This document shows, in pieces, positions 43,968 through 52,654 of a stretch of DNA of 64,000 nucleotides (its first letter is position 1; each line of letters starts with the position of its first letter). A program made the position numbers and the translations under genes. The notes under the pieces were generated by a model. That model was not told the origin of the DNA. It saw only the letters and a program-made list of their open reading frames with translations, and made no database searches. Source of the DNA: JAPPHA01 sp965221575 (GTDB lineage: Bacteria > Pseudomonadota > Alphaproteobacteria > Rhodobacterales > Rhodobacteraceae); the NCBI GenBank assembly GCA_965221575.1, contig CBDCSM010000012.1, forward strand, positions 248,001-312,000, in the 5' to 3' direction.

Positions 43968-45641
43968 TCAATGATGCGGCTGCCTGTCCCATTCCTCCCG
44001 CGTTGGAAGAATGTCGTAGGTGTGAGCAGGCGGTGGATTGGGCAGCGTCCATTCAAGCGTGTCGGCGTGTTCTCCCCAATACGCGTTTTCCTCGACCTTC
44101 CTGCCAAAACGAATGGTGTAGAAGACGACCCCAATGAAAAACACGAACGAGGCGAACGTCAGGAACGCGCCATAGGACGAGATTTCGTTCCAGAAGGCGA
44201 ACTGCTCGGGGTAATCGATATACCGTCGCGGCATACCCTGGCGACCAAGAAAGTGCTGCGGGAAGAACGTCAGGTTCGCCCCGACGAAAGTCGTCCAGAA
44301 ATGCAGCTGGCCGGCCCATTCCGGATACTGCCGGCCCGACATCTTGCCGATCCAGTAGTAGACGGCTGCAAAGATGCTGAAGACGGCGCCGAGCGACATG
44401 ACATAGTGGAAGTGCGCAACGACGTAGTAGGTGTCGTGGTAGGCGCGGTCGAGACCGGCCTGGCTGAGGACGATTCCCGTCACGCCCCCGACGGTGAACA
44501 GGAACAGGAATCCGAATGCCCACAGCATTGGAGTTCGCAAGGACACGGACCCGCCCCACATGGTTGCGATCCAGCTGAAAATCTTGATTCCCGTCGGGAC
44601 CGCGATCACCATCGTAGCCAGCATGAAGTACGTCTGCTGGGTCAGGCTCATGCCGACGGTGTACATGTGGTGGGCCCAGACGATGAACCCGAGGGCGCCG
44701 ATCGCGACCATCGCGTAGACCATTGGCAGGTAGCCGAAAATCGGTTTTCGGGAGAACGTCGAAATTACGTGCGAGATGACTCCGAATCCCGGCACGACGA
44801 TCATGTAGACTTCCGGGTGTCCGAAGAACCACAGGAGGTGCTGGTAGAGCACAGGGTCCCCACCGCCGGCCGCATCGAAGAATGTCGTACCGAAATTCCG
44901 GTCTGTCAGTAACATCGTGATCGCCCCCGCGAGCACGGGCAGGGACAGAAGGATGAGGAAGGCTGTCACGAAAATCGACCACGCAAAAAGCGGTGTCTTG
45001 TGCAGTGTCATTCCTGGCGCGCGCATGTTCAGAAATGTCGTGATCATGTTGATCGAGCCAAGAATCGACGAGGCACCTGAAACGTGAACCGCAAAAATGG
45101 CGAAATCCATCGACATGCCGGCCTCGGTTGTCGACAAAGGCGCATAGAGCACCCATCCGACGCCCGAGCCGCTCAGGTTGTTTCCGCCCGGCACCAGCAT
45201 GGAACAAACCGCCAGCGAGGTTCCCGTGACATACATCCAGTAGCTGAGATTGTTCAGCCGCGGAAACGCCATGTCCGGCGCGCCGATCATCAATGGCATG
45301 AAGTAATTGCCGAATCCCCCGAACAGGGCCGGAATGACAACGAAGAACATCATCAGAATGCCGTGTCCGGTGATCAGGACGTTCCAGAGATGGCCGTTCG
45401 GGGTGCAGTTCTCCGTGGCTGCAGCGATCAGCCTGGAGCCTTCCAGGCACATGTGCTGAACGCCCGGTTCCATGAGTTCCAGGCGCATGAACACAGTGAA
45501 TGCAACGGAGATGAAACCAACCACACCGGCAGTGAAGATATAGAGGAGCCCGATATCCTTGTGGTTCGTTGACATGAACCATCGTACAAAGAAGCCGGGA
45601 CTGTAATGGTCTTCGTGGTCGTGCAGAGCAGCGTCTGCCAT
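43968..45641 (-). CDS. ctaD: Cytochrome c oxidase subunit I (aa3 type)
   Basis: Catalytic haem-copper subunit in the inner membrane, 557 residues, twelve helices. Haem and CuB ligands appear in NVLITGHGILMMFFVVIPALFGGFGNY, FFGHPEVYMIVVPGFGVISHVIS, FIVWAHHMYTVGMS and YYVVAHFHYVMSLGAVFS. The HPEVY Tyr–His cross-link pair and the K-channel residues are in place. The ATG at 45641 follows TGGAGGCCTCC. Other oxidase subunits (ctaC, ctaE) are not in the window; the DUF2244 gene follows. Confidence 0.97.
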   Translation of the reverse strand: MADAALHDHEDHYSPGFFVRWFMSTNHKDIGLLYIFTAGVVGFISVAFTVFMRLELMEPGVQHMCLEGSRLIAAATENCTPNGHLWNVLITGHGILMMFFVVIPALFGGFGNYFMPLMIGAPDMAFPRLNNLSYWMYVTGTSLAVCSMLVPGGNNLSGSGVGWVLYAPLSTTEAGMSMDFAIFAVHVSGASSILGSINMITTFLNMRAPGMTLHKTPLFAWSIFVTAFLILLSLPVLAGAITMLLTDRNFGTTFFDAAGGGDPVLYQHLLWFFGHPEVYMIVVPGFGVISHVISTFSRKPIFGYLPMVYAMVAIGALGFIVWAHHMYTVGMSLTQQTYFMLATMVIAVPTGIKIFSWIATMWGGSVSLRTPMLWAFGFLFLFTVGGVTGIVLSQAGLDRAYHDTYYVVAHFHYVMSLGAVFSIFAAVYYWIGKMSGRQYPEWAGQLHFWTTFVGANLTFFPQHFLGRQGMPRRYIDYPEQFAFWNEISSYGAFLTFASFVFFIGVVFYTIRFGRKVEENAYWGEHADTLEWTLPNPPPAHTYDILPTREEWDRQPHH

Positions 45642-45788
45642 GGAGGCCTCCAGGAAAATCCAGTTCATGGACCCGATTCATCGGGCTATGGTCGGCTTGG
45701 TACTCCAACTGGTGGTTTGTCTCAACCGGATTCAGGTCATCGGATCATGGGGACAACATGAAACCCAGGGGTCGGCGGACTCCCCGCG

Positions 45789-46466
45789 TCAACCGGAGTC
45801 GAGAACTGGGTAGTGTCCCCGGGTCCACGGCAGGCCGGGATTGTCCATCATCAGTTCGATATAGAACGGAGTCAGGCGGGCGAGGATGTTTCGACCGCCC
45901 CGGACCTGGTCGCGATTGACGGCACTTCCCCAGGTGGCGCCACCGTGAATCAGCTGGTTTCGCAACACGTACAACCTGTCGAACAGGATCTCGAGAATCT
46001 GGACCGTGTTCTTGGACCTGAGTGCACGCGCAACCCGCTCGCGGCTTCTCCTGAAGCCCGCTTCCCAGTTCTCGTAGCCGTCAAGCCCGTTGTGGTAAGC
46101 CCAGAATGGCTGGTAGACGAACTGATTATTGAGAAGCGAGCGTACGAAATCCGGAAACTGTTCCCAGATCACCTCGTAAATCCGCTCCTCCTTGTCGAGC
46201 TCGACCAGCGTCGTGAAGAATTCGGAAAAGTTGTGCCGTTCCGTTCTGCGAACGGTTGAACGATACGAGACAGCACCTTCGGTGGCATAGGCCGCGTTGA
46301 AGCTGATCCAGTAAAAGATGAACGCCGCGTCGTCGTCATCGGCTTCCTGTTCTGCCCGATTGAGCCAACTGAGCGCCCGATGCACACGGAGGCGCAGGTT
46401 TTCGGGAGAACGGTCCCTGATCGTGCGGTGTTTTTCCTTCAACCGCGGGTAATGCTTTTCTCTCAT
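45789..46466 (-). CDS. HEPN-like domain protein
   Basis: 225 residues, mostly helical. Near residue 165–185 it reads DRLYVLRNQLIHGGATWGSAVNRDQV, an R-x4-H motif (RNQLIH) of the kind that forms the HEPN RNase site. An Asn-rich/aromatic N-half has AAFIFYWISFNAAYATEG, also seen in Apea-like HEPN proteins. The ATG at 46466 is clear. HEPN proteins often act in toxin–antitoxin or RNA-degrading defence modules, but no antitoxin-like partner (MNT, AbiEi) is adjacent. It lies between ctaD and lipB with gaps over 130 bases on each side. Confidence 0.7.
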   Translation of the reverse strand: MREKHYPRLKEKHRTIRDRSPENLRLRVHRALSWLNRAEQEADDDDAAFIFYWISFNAAYATEGAVSYRSTVRRTERHNFSEFFTTLVELDKEERIYEVIWEQFPDFVRSLLNNQFVYQPFWAYHNGLDGYENWEAGFRRSRERVARALRSKNTVQILEILFDRLYVLRNQLIHGGATWGSAVNRDQVRGGRNILARLTPFYIELMMDNPGLPWTRGHYPVLDSG

Positions 46467-46600
46467 TTTGCGGCCATGGGTCCGGTTCTACCCGGCAAAA
46501 GGTTTAGTAATCGTGTCCGCTCGTCTCCTGAACTCGTTTGACGCGATCAAGTTTTCAAAGACAGGTCATTAGCAGGACTTACGGCGAAAACAAACCGGGT

Positions 46601-47278
46601 TCATTCTTCCGGGCTCCCGCCGGCGTCGTGCCCGAACACCGGGCTGAACGCGCGCTGCAAGGCGGCATCGACATCGCCCATCGTGACCGGCAGGCCAAGA
46701 TCCAAAAGGCTGGTGACCCCGTGCTCGGTTATGCCACACGGCGCGATTCCGTCGTAATGCGAGAGGTTCGGGTCGACGTTGAGCGACAACCCGTGCGAAC
46801 TGACCCATCGCCTCAGCCGGACGCCGATGGCTGCAAGCTTGTCTTCACGAAAATTGCCATCATCCAGTGCGGGCTTTTCGCTTCGGACGACCCACACACC
46901 GACGCGACCCGGTCGTCTTTCGCCGGTGATGCCGAGGTCCTTCAGGGTGCGTATGACCCATTCCTCTAGACACCAGACGAACCTCCGGACATCCTTGCCG
47001 CGGCGGTTCAAGTCCAGCAACACGTAGACAACGCGTTGACCTGGACCATGATACGTGAATGCCCCGCCTCGTCGGCTCGGATGAACCGGAATCCGGTTTT
47101 CGCCGAAATATTGCTCCCTTCTGTCGGCGCTGGTTCCTGCCGTATAGATTGGCGGGTGCTCGAGCAGCCAGACGAGTTCGTCCGCGCGCCCCTGGAGAAT
47201 TGCCTCGACGCGTTCTCCCATGTACTGGACGGCCGTTTCGTATGGCACTTCGCCCGCGCTATTTCGCCACTCAACCAT
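46601..47278 (-). CDS. lipB: Octanoyltransferase (lipoate biosynthesis)
   Basis: Transfers octanoyl from ACP to lipoyl domains; 225 residues. Visible are VWLLEHPPIYTAGTSA, RRGGAFTYHGPGQRVVYVLLDL, the catalytic Lys in EDKLAAIGVRLRRWVSSHGLSLNV and the nucleophile Cys in GIAPCGI. The ATG at 47278 has GGAA upstream; a TTG at 47308 would add ten residues. lipA is not in the window. It is divergent from the tRNA-Leu gene, whose promoter lies just upstream. Confidence 0.94.
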   Translation of the reverse strand: MVEWRNSAGEVPYETAVQYMGERVEAILQGRADELVWLLEHPPIYTAGTSADRREQYFGENRIPVHPSRRGGAFTYHGPGQRVVYVLLDLNRRGKDVRRFVWCLEEWVIRTLKDLGITGERRPGRVGVWVVRSEKPALDDGNFREDKLAAIGVRLRRWVSSHGLSLNVDPNLSHYDGIAPCGITEHGVTSLLDLGLPVTMGDVDAALQRAFSPVFGHDAGGSPEE

Positions 47279-47329
47279 GACGGTTCCGAATCGATCAAGG
47301 TTCGACAAGTGTACGGAGAAACCAGCCTC

Positions 47330-47358
47330 TTCACATCGCGAAAGGTGTCGTTTATAGG
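47330..47358 (+). promoter_or_regulatory. Promoter of tRNA-Leu
   Basis: TTCACA (47330–47335) and TATAGG (47353–47358) are 17 bases apart. The mature tRNA starts at 47375, so transcription would begin about ten bases before it. The spacing and position fit a stable-RNA promoter. Confidence 0.5.
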
Positions 47359-47374
47359 CGGCTCGTCTTGAAGT

Positions 47375-47461
47375 GCGGCCGTGGCGGAATTGGTAGACGC
47401 GCAGCGTTGAGGTCGCTGTGGGGTAACACCCGTGGAAGTTCGAGTCTTCTCGGCCGCACCA
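47375..47461 (+). tRNA. tRNA-Leu (anticodon GAG)
   Basis: 87-nucleotide class II tRNA with CCA encoded. The acceptor stem GCGGCCG pairs with CGGCCGC before ACCA. The anticodon stem-loop CAGCG-TTGAGGT-CGCTG places GAG at 47409–47411, reading CUC/CUU leucine codons. A long variable arm (GTGGGGTAACACC) and the T-arm GTTCGAGTC are present. It is preceded by a plausible promoter. Confidence 0.95.
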
Positions 47462-47726
47462 ATTGCCGAAATCTGACCCCGGATTCGGATGTTCCCATTA
47501 CTGGTCCCGGTTGGCGTCTCCTGGGCAGTAAGGGAAAAAGGGTCGGGAAATCAGGATTTTGGTTGGGGCATGCTTCTCGACAATCCGCGGCACACGGCAC
47601 GTTTATTCAAGGATCGAGATTTGCTACAGTGTACCGGTTGAATGGAAGCTTCCCGAAATACGGGGATTGCCAAGTTGCGTGAAGGGCTGACCGGCCATAC
47701 GTGCATAGACGCTGCGGAGATAGAGA

Positions 47727-48818
47727 TTGCCAAACTCAGGTGACAACGATCAGTTTGTCGAATTTGACGGTGTACAAAAGAGTTATGACGGCGAGACACT
47801 CGTTGTCAAAGACCTCAATCTTAAGATCGGTCGCGGCGAGTTTCTGACCCTGTTGGGACCTTCGGGCTCCGGAAAAACCACCTGCCTGATGATGTTGGCC
47901 GGATTTGAAACGGCGACGCACGGCGAAATCAGGCTTGGTGGAAAACCCATCAACAACATTCCGCCGCACCGGCGCGGGATCGGAATGGTTTTTCAGAATT
48001 ACGCGCTGTTTCCGCACATGACGGTAGGCGAGAACCTGTCCTTCCCCCTGGAGGTCAGAAGCCTTCCGAAGTCGGAGCGGGAACTCAAGGTCAAGAACGC
48101 GCTCGATATGGTCCAGATGGGCGGGTTTTACGGCCGACGGCCGGCCCAGCTCTCCGGTGGGCAGCAACAGAGGATTGCCCTGGCACGGGCGCTCGTGTTT
48201 GAACCGGAACTGGTTCTCATGGATGAACCGCTTGGCGCGCTGGACAAGCAGCTTCGCGAGCACATGCAGCTTGAGATCAAGCATTTGCACGAACGCCTGG
48301 GGGTCACCGTTGTCTATGTGACCCATGACCAGAGCGAGGCGTTGACGATGTCGGACCGGATCGCGGTTTTCAATGACGGGGTGATCCAGCAGCTGTCGGT
48401 TCCTGACGATCTCTATGAGCGTCCGGAGAATGCGTTCGTCGCGCAATTCATTGGCGAGAACAATCGCCTGTCGGGAACGATTGAACATGTCGACGGTGAC
48501 TACGCTTCGGTGGTCCTCGATGACGGGTTCAAGAACCGGGCCTTGGCGGTCAACTGTGGGGGCAGTGGCAGCAGAACGACACTGTCAATTCGTCCCGAGC
48601 GTGTCGTGATTGGCGGCGGCGATCAAGCCAACACGACCGAGGGCGACGTTCTCGAGCTGATTTACCTTGGCGATCATATTCGATGCCGAATGAACGTTCA
48701 TGGAAATGACGAGTTTGTGCTCAAGTTGCCGAACACGGCTGGCCACGATCGGCTGTCGGTCGGAGAACGAGCCATGATCGGGTGGGCAGTCGAGGATTGC
48801 AGGGCGCTTGATGCGTGA
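47727..48818 (+). CDS. Spermidine/putrescine-type ABC transporter ATPase (PotA-like), orphan
   Basis: 363-residue importer ATPase of the CUT1/polyamine type. Walker A is LLGPSGSGKTTCLMML, Q-loop VFQNYALFPHMTV, signature QLSGGQQQRIALARALV, Walker B LVLMDEPLGALD and H-loop YVTHDQSEAL. A C-terminal TOBE domain (from about residue 240) shows TLSIRPERVVI and ELIYLGDHIRC. The start is a TTG with GGAGATAGAGA upstream. No binding protein or permease is adjacent, so it is an orphan ATPase here. Spermidine/putrescine is the best guess, iron or sulfate less likely. Confidence 0.82.
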   Translation: MPNSGDNDQFVEFDGVQKSYDGETLVVKDLNLKIGRGEFLTLLGPSGSGKTTCLMMLAGFETATHGEIRLGGKPINNIPPHRRGIGMVFQNYALFPHMTVGENLSFPLEVRSLPKSERELKVKNALDMVQMGGFYGRRPAQLSGGQQQRIALARALVFEPELVLMDEPLGALDKQLREHMQLEIKHLHERLGVTVVYVTHDQSEALTMSDRIAVFNDGVIQQLSVPDDLYERPENAFVAQFIGENNRLSGTIEHVDGDYASVVLDDGFKNRALAVNCGGSGSRTTLSIRPERVVIGGGDQANTTEGDVLELIYLGDHIRCRMNVHGNDEFVLKLPNTAGHDRLSVGERAMIGWAVEDCRALDA

Positions 48819-48970
48819 CGGCTTGCCACCCGCAACTGCCTGGCCGGAAAGAGAAATCCCATCATCGGCGAAGTGCCTGCACGCTTCTCCGGGGTTGCAC
48901 CTTTCGCGGCGCATGAATCGAACCAGGGGCGATGAGGACTGGGGCGCCGAGGTAACTGGCGCAGGAGATT

Positions 48971-49047
48971 TGGCGGTCCCTGAAGGATTCGAACCTTCGA
49001 CCTCCACCTTCGGAGGGTGGCGCTCTATCCAGCTGAGCTAAGGGACC
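48971..49047 (-). tRNA. tRNA-Arg (anticodon CCG)
   Basis: 77 nucleotides on the reverse strand, CCA encoded. The acceptor GGTCCCT pairs with the 3' AGGGACC. The D-arm is TAGCTCAGCTGGATAGAGC, and the anticodon stem-loop CCACC-CTCCGAA-GGTGG gives anticodon CCG for CGG codons. The T-arm GAAGGTTCGAATCCTTC is perfect. It borders the decaying region to its right, a possible insertion point. Confidence 0.95.
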
Positions 49048-49519
49048 TCGGTAACTGCCCACTTCCGACACCCATCGTTCAGGCCGCTCGCAAAGGTCGA
49101 TTTACTGAATCTTCCGAAAACGTGATCGACGTTGCGGGGCGGCATAACACGACGATGACCAAGAAAATCATTGTTGGTTGAATGCATGAAACACACCAGG
49201 ACGAAATGCAAGTCCAACAGGGCCATTACTGCAAATTTTCAAGAAGTTCCTCCATGGAGAACGCAAGTCCGGGCATGATTCCTGGCAAGATGATGCACGA
49301 CGAACGAGACAAGGATCTTCTGGGCGCGGTGGCGAAGCCAGGTGTCGATATCCACTTCGCAGCACTGGACGTGTTAAGGTGGGATGGCGTTACCTCTGTG
49401 CACGGGCCTTGTGGATTTCGTCCGGAGCGAGGAACTGGCATACGGCATCGCGCATGCCTTCATTGTGCCTGAAGCTTGCGTAACAGGCGCCAAAAACAGG
49501 ATAGAGGAGGCCTTTCCCG
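49048..49519. other. Gene-free region between tRNA-Arg and the RidA gene
   Basis: 472 bases without a supportable gene. Open frames in both strands (for example 49182–49472 forward) lack ribosome sites and show no domain I recognise. Given the broken genes just downstream, this stretch may be the remains of an upstream operon gene or an insertion, but nothing proves it. No duplicate of the tRNA-Arg 3' end was seen. Confidence 0.4.
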
Positions 49520-50038
49520 ATGATAGCCAATCCGAATGCGAGTTTCGACGGGGATGAAACACCCGAGATGCGGCTTGCGAAGATGGGGCTGTCCTTGCCG
49601 AAAGTTCCACCGCCGGTAGGCAATTTCGACCTTGGTTCGATCGACGGAACGACTCTTTATCTCTCGGGCCAGGGACCACTTCTGGAAGATGGCACGCTTG
49701 CGACCGGAAAGGTCGGTGCGGATGTCAGCGTCGCGGAAGCCAGAAACCACGCCCGGTGTACCGGATTGGTTCTGATTGCCGCAATGCGGGAACTTGTGGG
49801 ATCACTCGACCACGTGGCACAAATCAGACGGGTCTTTGGAATGGTGAATGCGATTCCCGAATTCGAGGACCACCCTGCAGTTCTGAATGGCTGTTCAAAT
49901 CTCTTTTGCGAGGTTTTCGGTTCTCGTGGCCGCCACGCGCGTGCCGCTGTCGGAATGGCCTCTCTGCCAGGGAACATCACGGTCGAGATCGACGCTATCG
50001 TATCTATCGCACCGGACTGGGATCGGGCCAACGTGTGA
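49520..50038 (+). CDS. RidA/YjgF-family protein
   Basis: 172 residues. The family core VADVSVAEARNHARCTGLVLIAAMRELVGSLDHVAQIRRVFGMVNAIPEFEDHPAVLNGCSNLFCEVFG spans residues ~65–135 (quoted here in outline). It ends ARAAVGMASLPGNITVEIDAIVSI, with the conserved Arg-x-Ala and Glu. Such proteins hydrolyse reactive enamine/imine intermediates. The ATG at 49520 follows AGGAGGCC. It is the only intact upstream member of a catabolic operon; the next gene (ugpC-like) is broken. Confidence 0.88.
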   Translation: MIANPNASFDGDETPEMRLAKMGLSLPKVPPPVGNFDLGSIDGTTLYLSGQGPLLEDGTLATGKVGADVSVAEARNHARCTGLVLIAAMRELVGSLDHVAQIRRVFGMVNAIPEFEDHPAVLNGCSNLFCEVFGSRGRHARAAVGMASLPGNITVEIDAIVSIAPDWDRANV

Positions 50039-50790
50039 AATCCGCTTCAGTGATGCGGGCAAGCGCTGGAATGAAGTCTATGTCGTGAAATGCACTGATC
50101 TGCACTTTGGCGCACTTCCGGACAACAAGCCACACCAGCTTACCGGGGACAGGCTCGCCTGGTGACGTCCGGGCAGGCGATGATCCGCAAAACGGATGTC
50201 TTTCTCTTTGACTAACCGCTTTCGAACCATGATGCTGAACTCGGGCAGGTGCGCGGGGAGTTTACAGGGAGGCCTTGGAAACTGGCGACAACCACGATTT
50301 TGTCACACATGTCCAGGCCGGGACCATGACAATGGCGGACCGAACTGCGTTCATGAACAAGGGGCGGACGACGCGGGTTGGCGCACCGGTTGAGCCATTC
50401 GAACGCCCTGCGAATTCACTTGCGGCAGGGTTTATGGGCATCCCCCTAATGAACCCTTTATCCCCGCGCGGTCTGCTGGTCGACTCCGAGCCCGCGGTCG
50501 ATTTCACCGGTGGACGAGCGGGCACGCTGGGCGCCCGTGCCGAGCGTTTGCCGATCAACACAAATGCGGCAGCGAAATAAATTGGCGAGGCAATCGTGGT
50601 TCGGATCGAGGACTTGGGGCGTGTGACGCATCTTTATCAGAAACAGAATGACAGTTGCGGCGCGGCGCTTATTGAGCGGGCAAGTGGCGATGTTCGCGGG
50701 GGAATCGCGTCGGGCGCGACAGTACCTCTTGCCATCACGCCCGACCGGTTCCACTCTTTCGATCCAACTGGCGGAGAGCGGCTAACATGA
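50039..50790 (+). pseudogene. Decayed sugar ABC transporter ATPase (UgpC/MalK type), N-terminus lost
   Basis: Scattered frames give the middle and end of a CUT1-type ATPase. The signature region reads LTGD (50139–50150) for LSGG. The Walker B stretch is RKTDVFLFD followed by a TAA stop at 50213–50215 where Glu is expected, then PLSNHDAEL. Another frame resumes THVQAGTMTMADRTAFMNKGR and FERPANSLAAGFMGIPLMNPL. The tail is SGDVRGGIASGATVPLAITPD. The Walker A half is absent, and there are at least two frame changes. It starts directly after the RidA stop and its final TGA overlaps the next ATG (ATGA), so it was once coupled to the SelA-like gene. Confidence 0.85.
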
Positions 50791-51995
50791 TCAATGATCC
50801 GTTTGGGCGTTGGAACCTGACGCCGATTATCAACGCCTCGGGCACCATGACCAGCATCGGCGCGTCGCGTGTTCCACGCGAGGTGCGTGCTCTGGTGGAC
50901 GGGATACTCGGTGAGTTCGTCGGAATGGACGAGTTGCAGTCGCGCGCGGGTTCGATCATCGCGCGGGTTACCGGCGCCGAGGAGGGTTGCATCACGGCTT
51001 GCTCTGCAGCGGCCATGACCCAGACAGTGGCGGCCTGTTTGACCGGCTCGGACCTGGCTCGGATCGAGGCTCTGCCTCGGGTCGCGGGCGAACGCCGCGT
51101 ACTTCTGGCCTCGGGCCATATGGTGAACTATGGCGCACGGGTCGATCAGGCGATCCGTCTTGCGGGGGCGGAGGTCGTGCCTGTCGGCTCGGCAGCCGCC
51201 TGCGAAACATGGCACTTGCGCGCGGCTCTGGAAGAAGGTGCCGCCGCCGCGATGTATGTCGTCTCGCACCACACGGTACGCGAGAACGAACTGCCGATGG
51301 ATGTCTTCATCGCAATCTGTCGCGAATACGGCGTACCGGTGATTGTGGACATGGCATCAGAGTATGACTTGCGTCGTCCAATCGCGCTTGGTGCATCCGC
51401 GACGATCTATTCCGGGCACAAGTTTCTCTCGGGTGTCACCAGCGGCATCGTGGCGGGCACATCCGATCTTGTTCGCGCCACCTACCTTCAGCATCGAGGC
51501 ATCGGCCGAACGATGAAGGCGGGGAAGGAAAGCGTTGTCGGTGCCATGGCTGCGCTGGAGTTGTGGGAGGCACGCGACCACGCCGCTGCCGAGGCGGCTG
51601 AAGAAGTGCGGGTCGAGCTTTGGCTAAAGATCCTGGACGGCGTGCCCGGGCTTACATTGACGCGCCACGCGGACTGGACTGGCAATCCGATCACCCGCGT
51701 AAAGATTACTGTCGATCCTGCCGCTGCCGGTTTCAACGCATGGGAGTTGGTCGGGCGTCTCGGGGCCCGTTCGCCTAGAATCGTCGTGCGCGACAACCTG
51801 GTCGAACGGCAAGAGATTTACCTCGATCCCTGCAACCTGACCGATGACGAGGCTGCCGAGGTTGCCTGCGCCATCCGTGAAGAAGCGGCGCGTTTCCGCG
51901 ATGAAGGCGGCGGTGGCAAGATCAGTTGGAGCGACGTCAAGCGCGCGCGGGAAGCTTCGGTGCAAGGCTGGAAGGGTATTGCCGATGCAACCTGA
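50787..51995 (+). CDS. SelA-like PLP-dependent enzyme
   Basis: 402 residues, fold type I PLP enzyme of the SelA/DgaE group. It starts MINDPFGRWNLTPIINASGTMTSIG, continues GCITACSAAAMTQTVAACL and VIVDMASEYDLRRPIALGA. The PLP Lys lies in ATIYSGHKFLSGVTSG. Rather than selenium transfer, relatives in sugar operons act as amino-sugar or D-glucosaminate-type ammonia-lyases; that is inferred from the RidA/UgpC/SDR neighbours. The ATG at 50787 overlaps the pseudogene stop. Its own stop lies within the start of the broken SDR. Confidence 0.8.
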   Translation: MINDPFGRWNLTPIINASGTMTSIGASRVPREVRALVDGILGEFVGMDELQSRAGSIIARVTGAEEGCITACSAAAMTQTVAACLTGSDLARIEALPRVAGERRVLLASGHMVNYGARVDQAIRLAGAEVVPVGSAAACETWHLRAALEEGAAAAMYVVSHHTVRENELPMDVFIAICREYGVPVIVDMASEYDLRRPIALGASATIYSGHKFLSGVTSGIVAGTSDLVRATYLQHRGIGRTMKAGKESVVGAMAALELWEARDHAAAEAAEEVRVELWLKILDGVPGLTLTRHADWTGNPITRVKITVDPAAAGFNAWELVGRLGARSPRIVVRDNLVERQEIYLDPCNLTDDEAAEVACAIREEAARFRDEGGGGKISWSDVKRAREASVQGWKGIADAT

Positions 51996-52370
51996 CCGCA
52001 AACGCATCCTCATGACTGGCCCAACCTCATGACTGGCACAACGCGCGGCATTGGCTTCGCCATCACCCGTGTCTGCCATGCCGAAGGGGCGAGGTGTTCG
52101 GCATCGGTTAGGACGGCGGCGCGCGTTCATAATCCGGAGCAAAGATAGGACACCATCCGGGCGGATCAAAACACCATCCGCTCGACATTGGCCAATCCGA
52201 ATCCATCGCCGCCGCGCTGCATGCAAGCGCGGACAGGCCCGCTCGGGAAGACCTGATCGACAATGCCGCGATGCCGGATCGCAGCTTTGCGGGAACCGTC
52301 ACCGGTTTTCCGTGGCGCGCTGCCCCGTTTTCGCCAATCCTCGGCGCCGGCCAGTGCTCCAACACGTGAT
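51985..52370 (+). pseudogene. Short-chain dehydrogenase disrupted by a 17-bp tandem duplication
   Basis: The original ATG at 51985, inside the end of the SelA-like gene, reads MQPDRKRILMTG, an SDR start. A 17-base duplication (52008–52041) shifts the frame so that translation stops at TGA six codons after the second Met. Reading past one copy restores MTGTTRGIGFAITRVCHAEGARC, the SDR Rossmann motif. Further downstream, frames ALHASADRPAREDLIDNAAMPDRS look like the NNAG region, then the match fades near 52370. No catalytic Ser-Tyr-Lys block remains. It is a dead SDR from the same operon. The stretch to 52654 shows nothing recognisable. Confidence 0.8.
52008..52041 (+). repeat. 17-bp tandem duplication in the SDR start
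   Basis: Copies at 52008–52024 and 52025–52041 (CCTCATGACTGGCCCAA and CCTCATGACTGGCACAA) abut exactly and differ at one base. Because 17 is not a multiple of three, it breaks the reading frame of the overlapping SDR. Confidence 0.9.
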
Positions 52371-52654
52371 GAACCGCGCTGCAAGGCGTGACTCGTTCCC
52401 AATGCGTCAGCGGTCAGGCAATTGCGCCACAGGTGAACCACTCCCGCGATCGGGGGCGCAGTTGTTTCTCGGAACCCGGCAGTATAAACTGGACCGGTTG
52501 GAGTTGGCCTGCGTACAGCGGCAGGCTCCGGCGCTATATTCAGGACGCAGGATACTGCGGTCCCAAGTGTCCGATTGCGAGATTCCAGCTTTTCTCCCCG
52601 GCCGTTCATTTGAGGAACGCGGTTATTCCTTCAGAACAAAATCGGGAGGTTTGA

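Noticed and set aside
42804..44912. 702-residue forward open frame
   Set aside because: It spans the reverse-strand VOC, DUF2244 and ctaD genes, all with strong motifs, and itself shows no domain.
48971..49047. tRNA-Arg as an att site of an integrated island
   Set aside because: No duplicate of the tRNA 3' end and no integrase gene were seen nearby.
50787..51995. True selenocysteine synthase (selA)
   Set aside because: The PLP loop reads SGHKFLSG instead of SGDKLLGG, and the neighbours are sugar-catabolic, not selB/selC.
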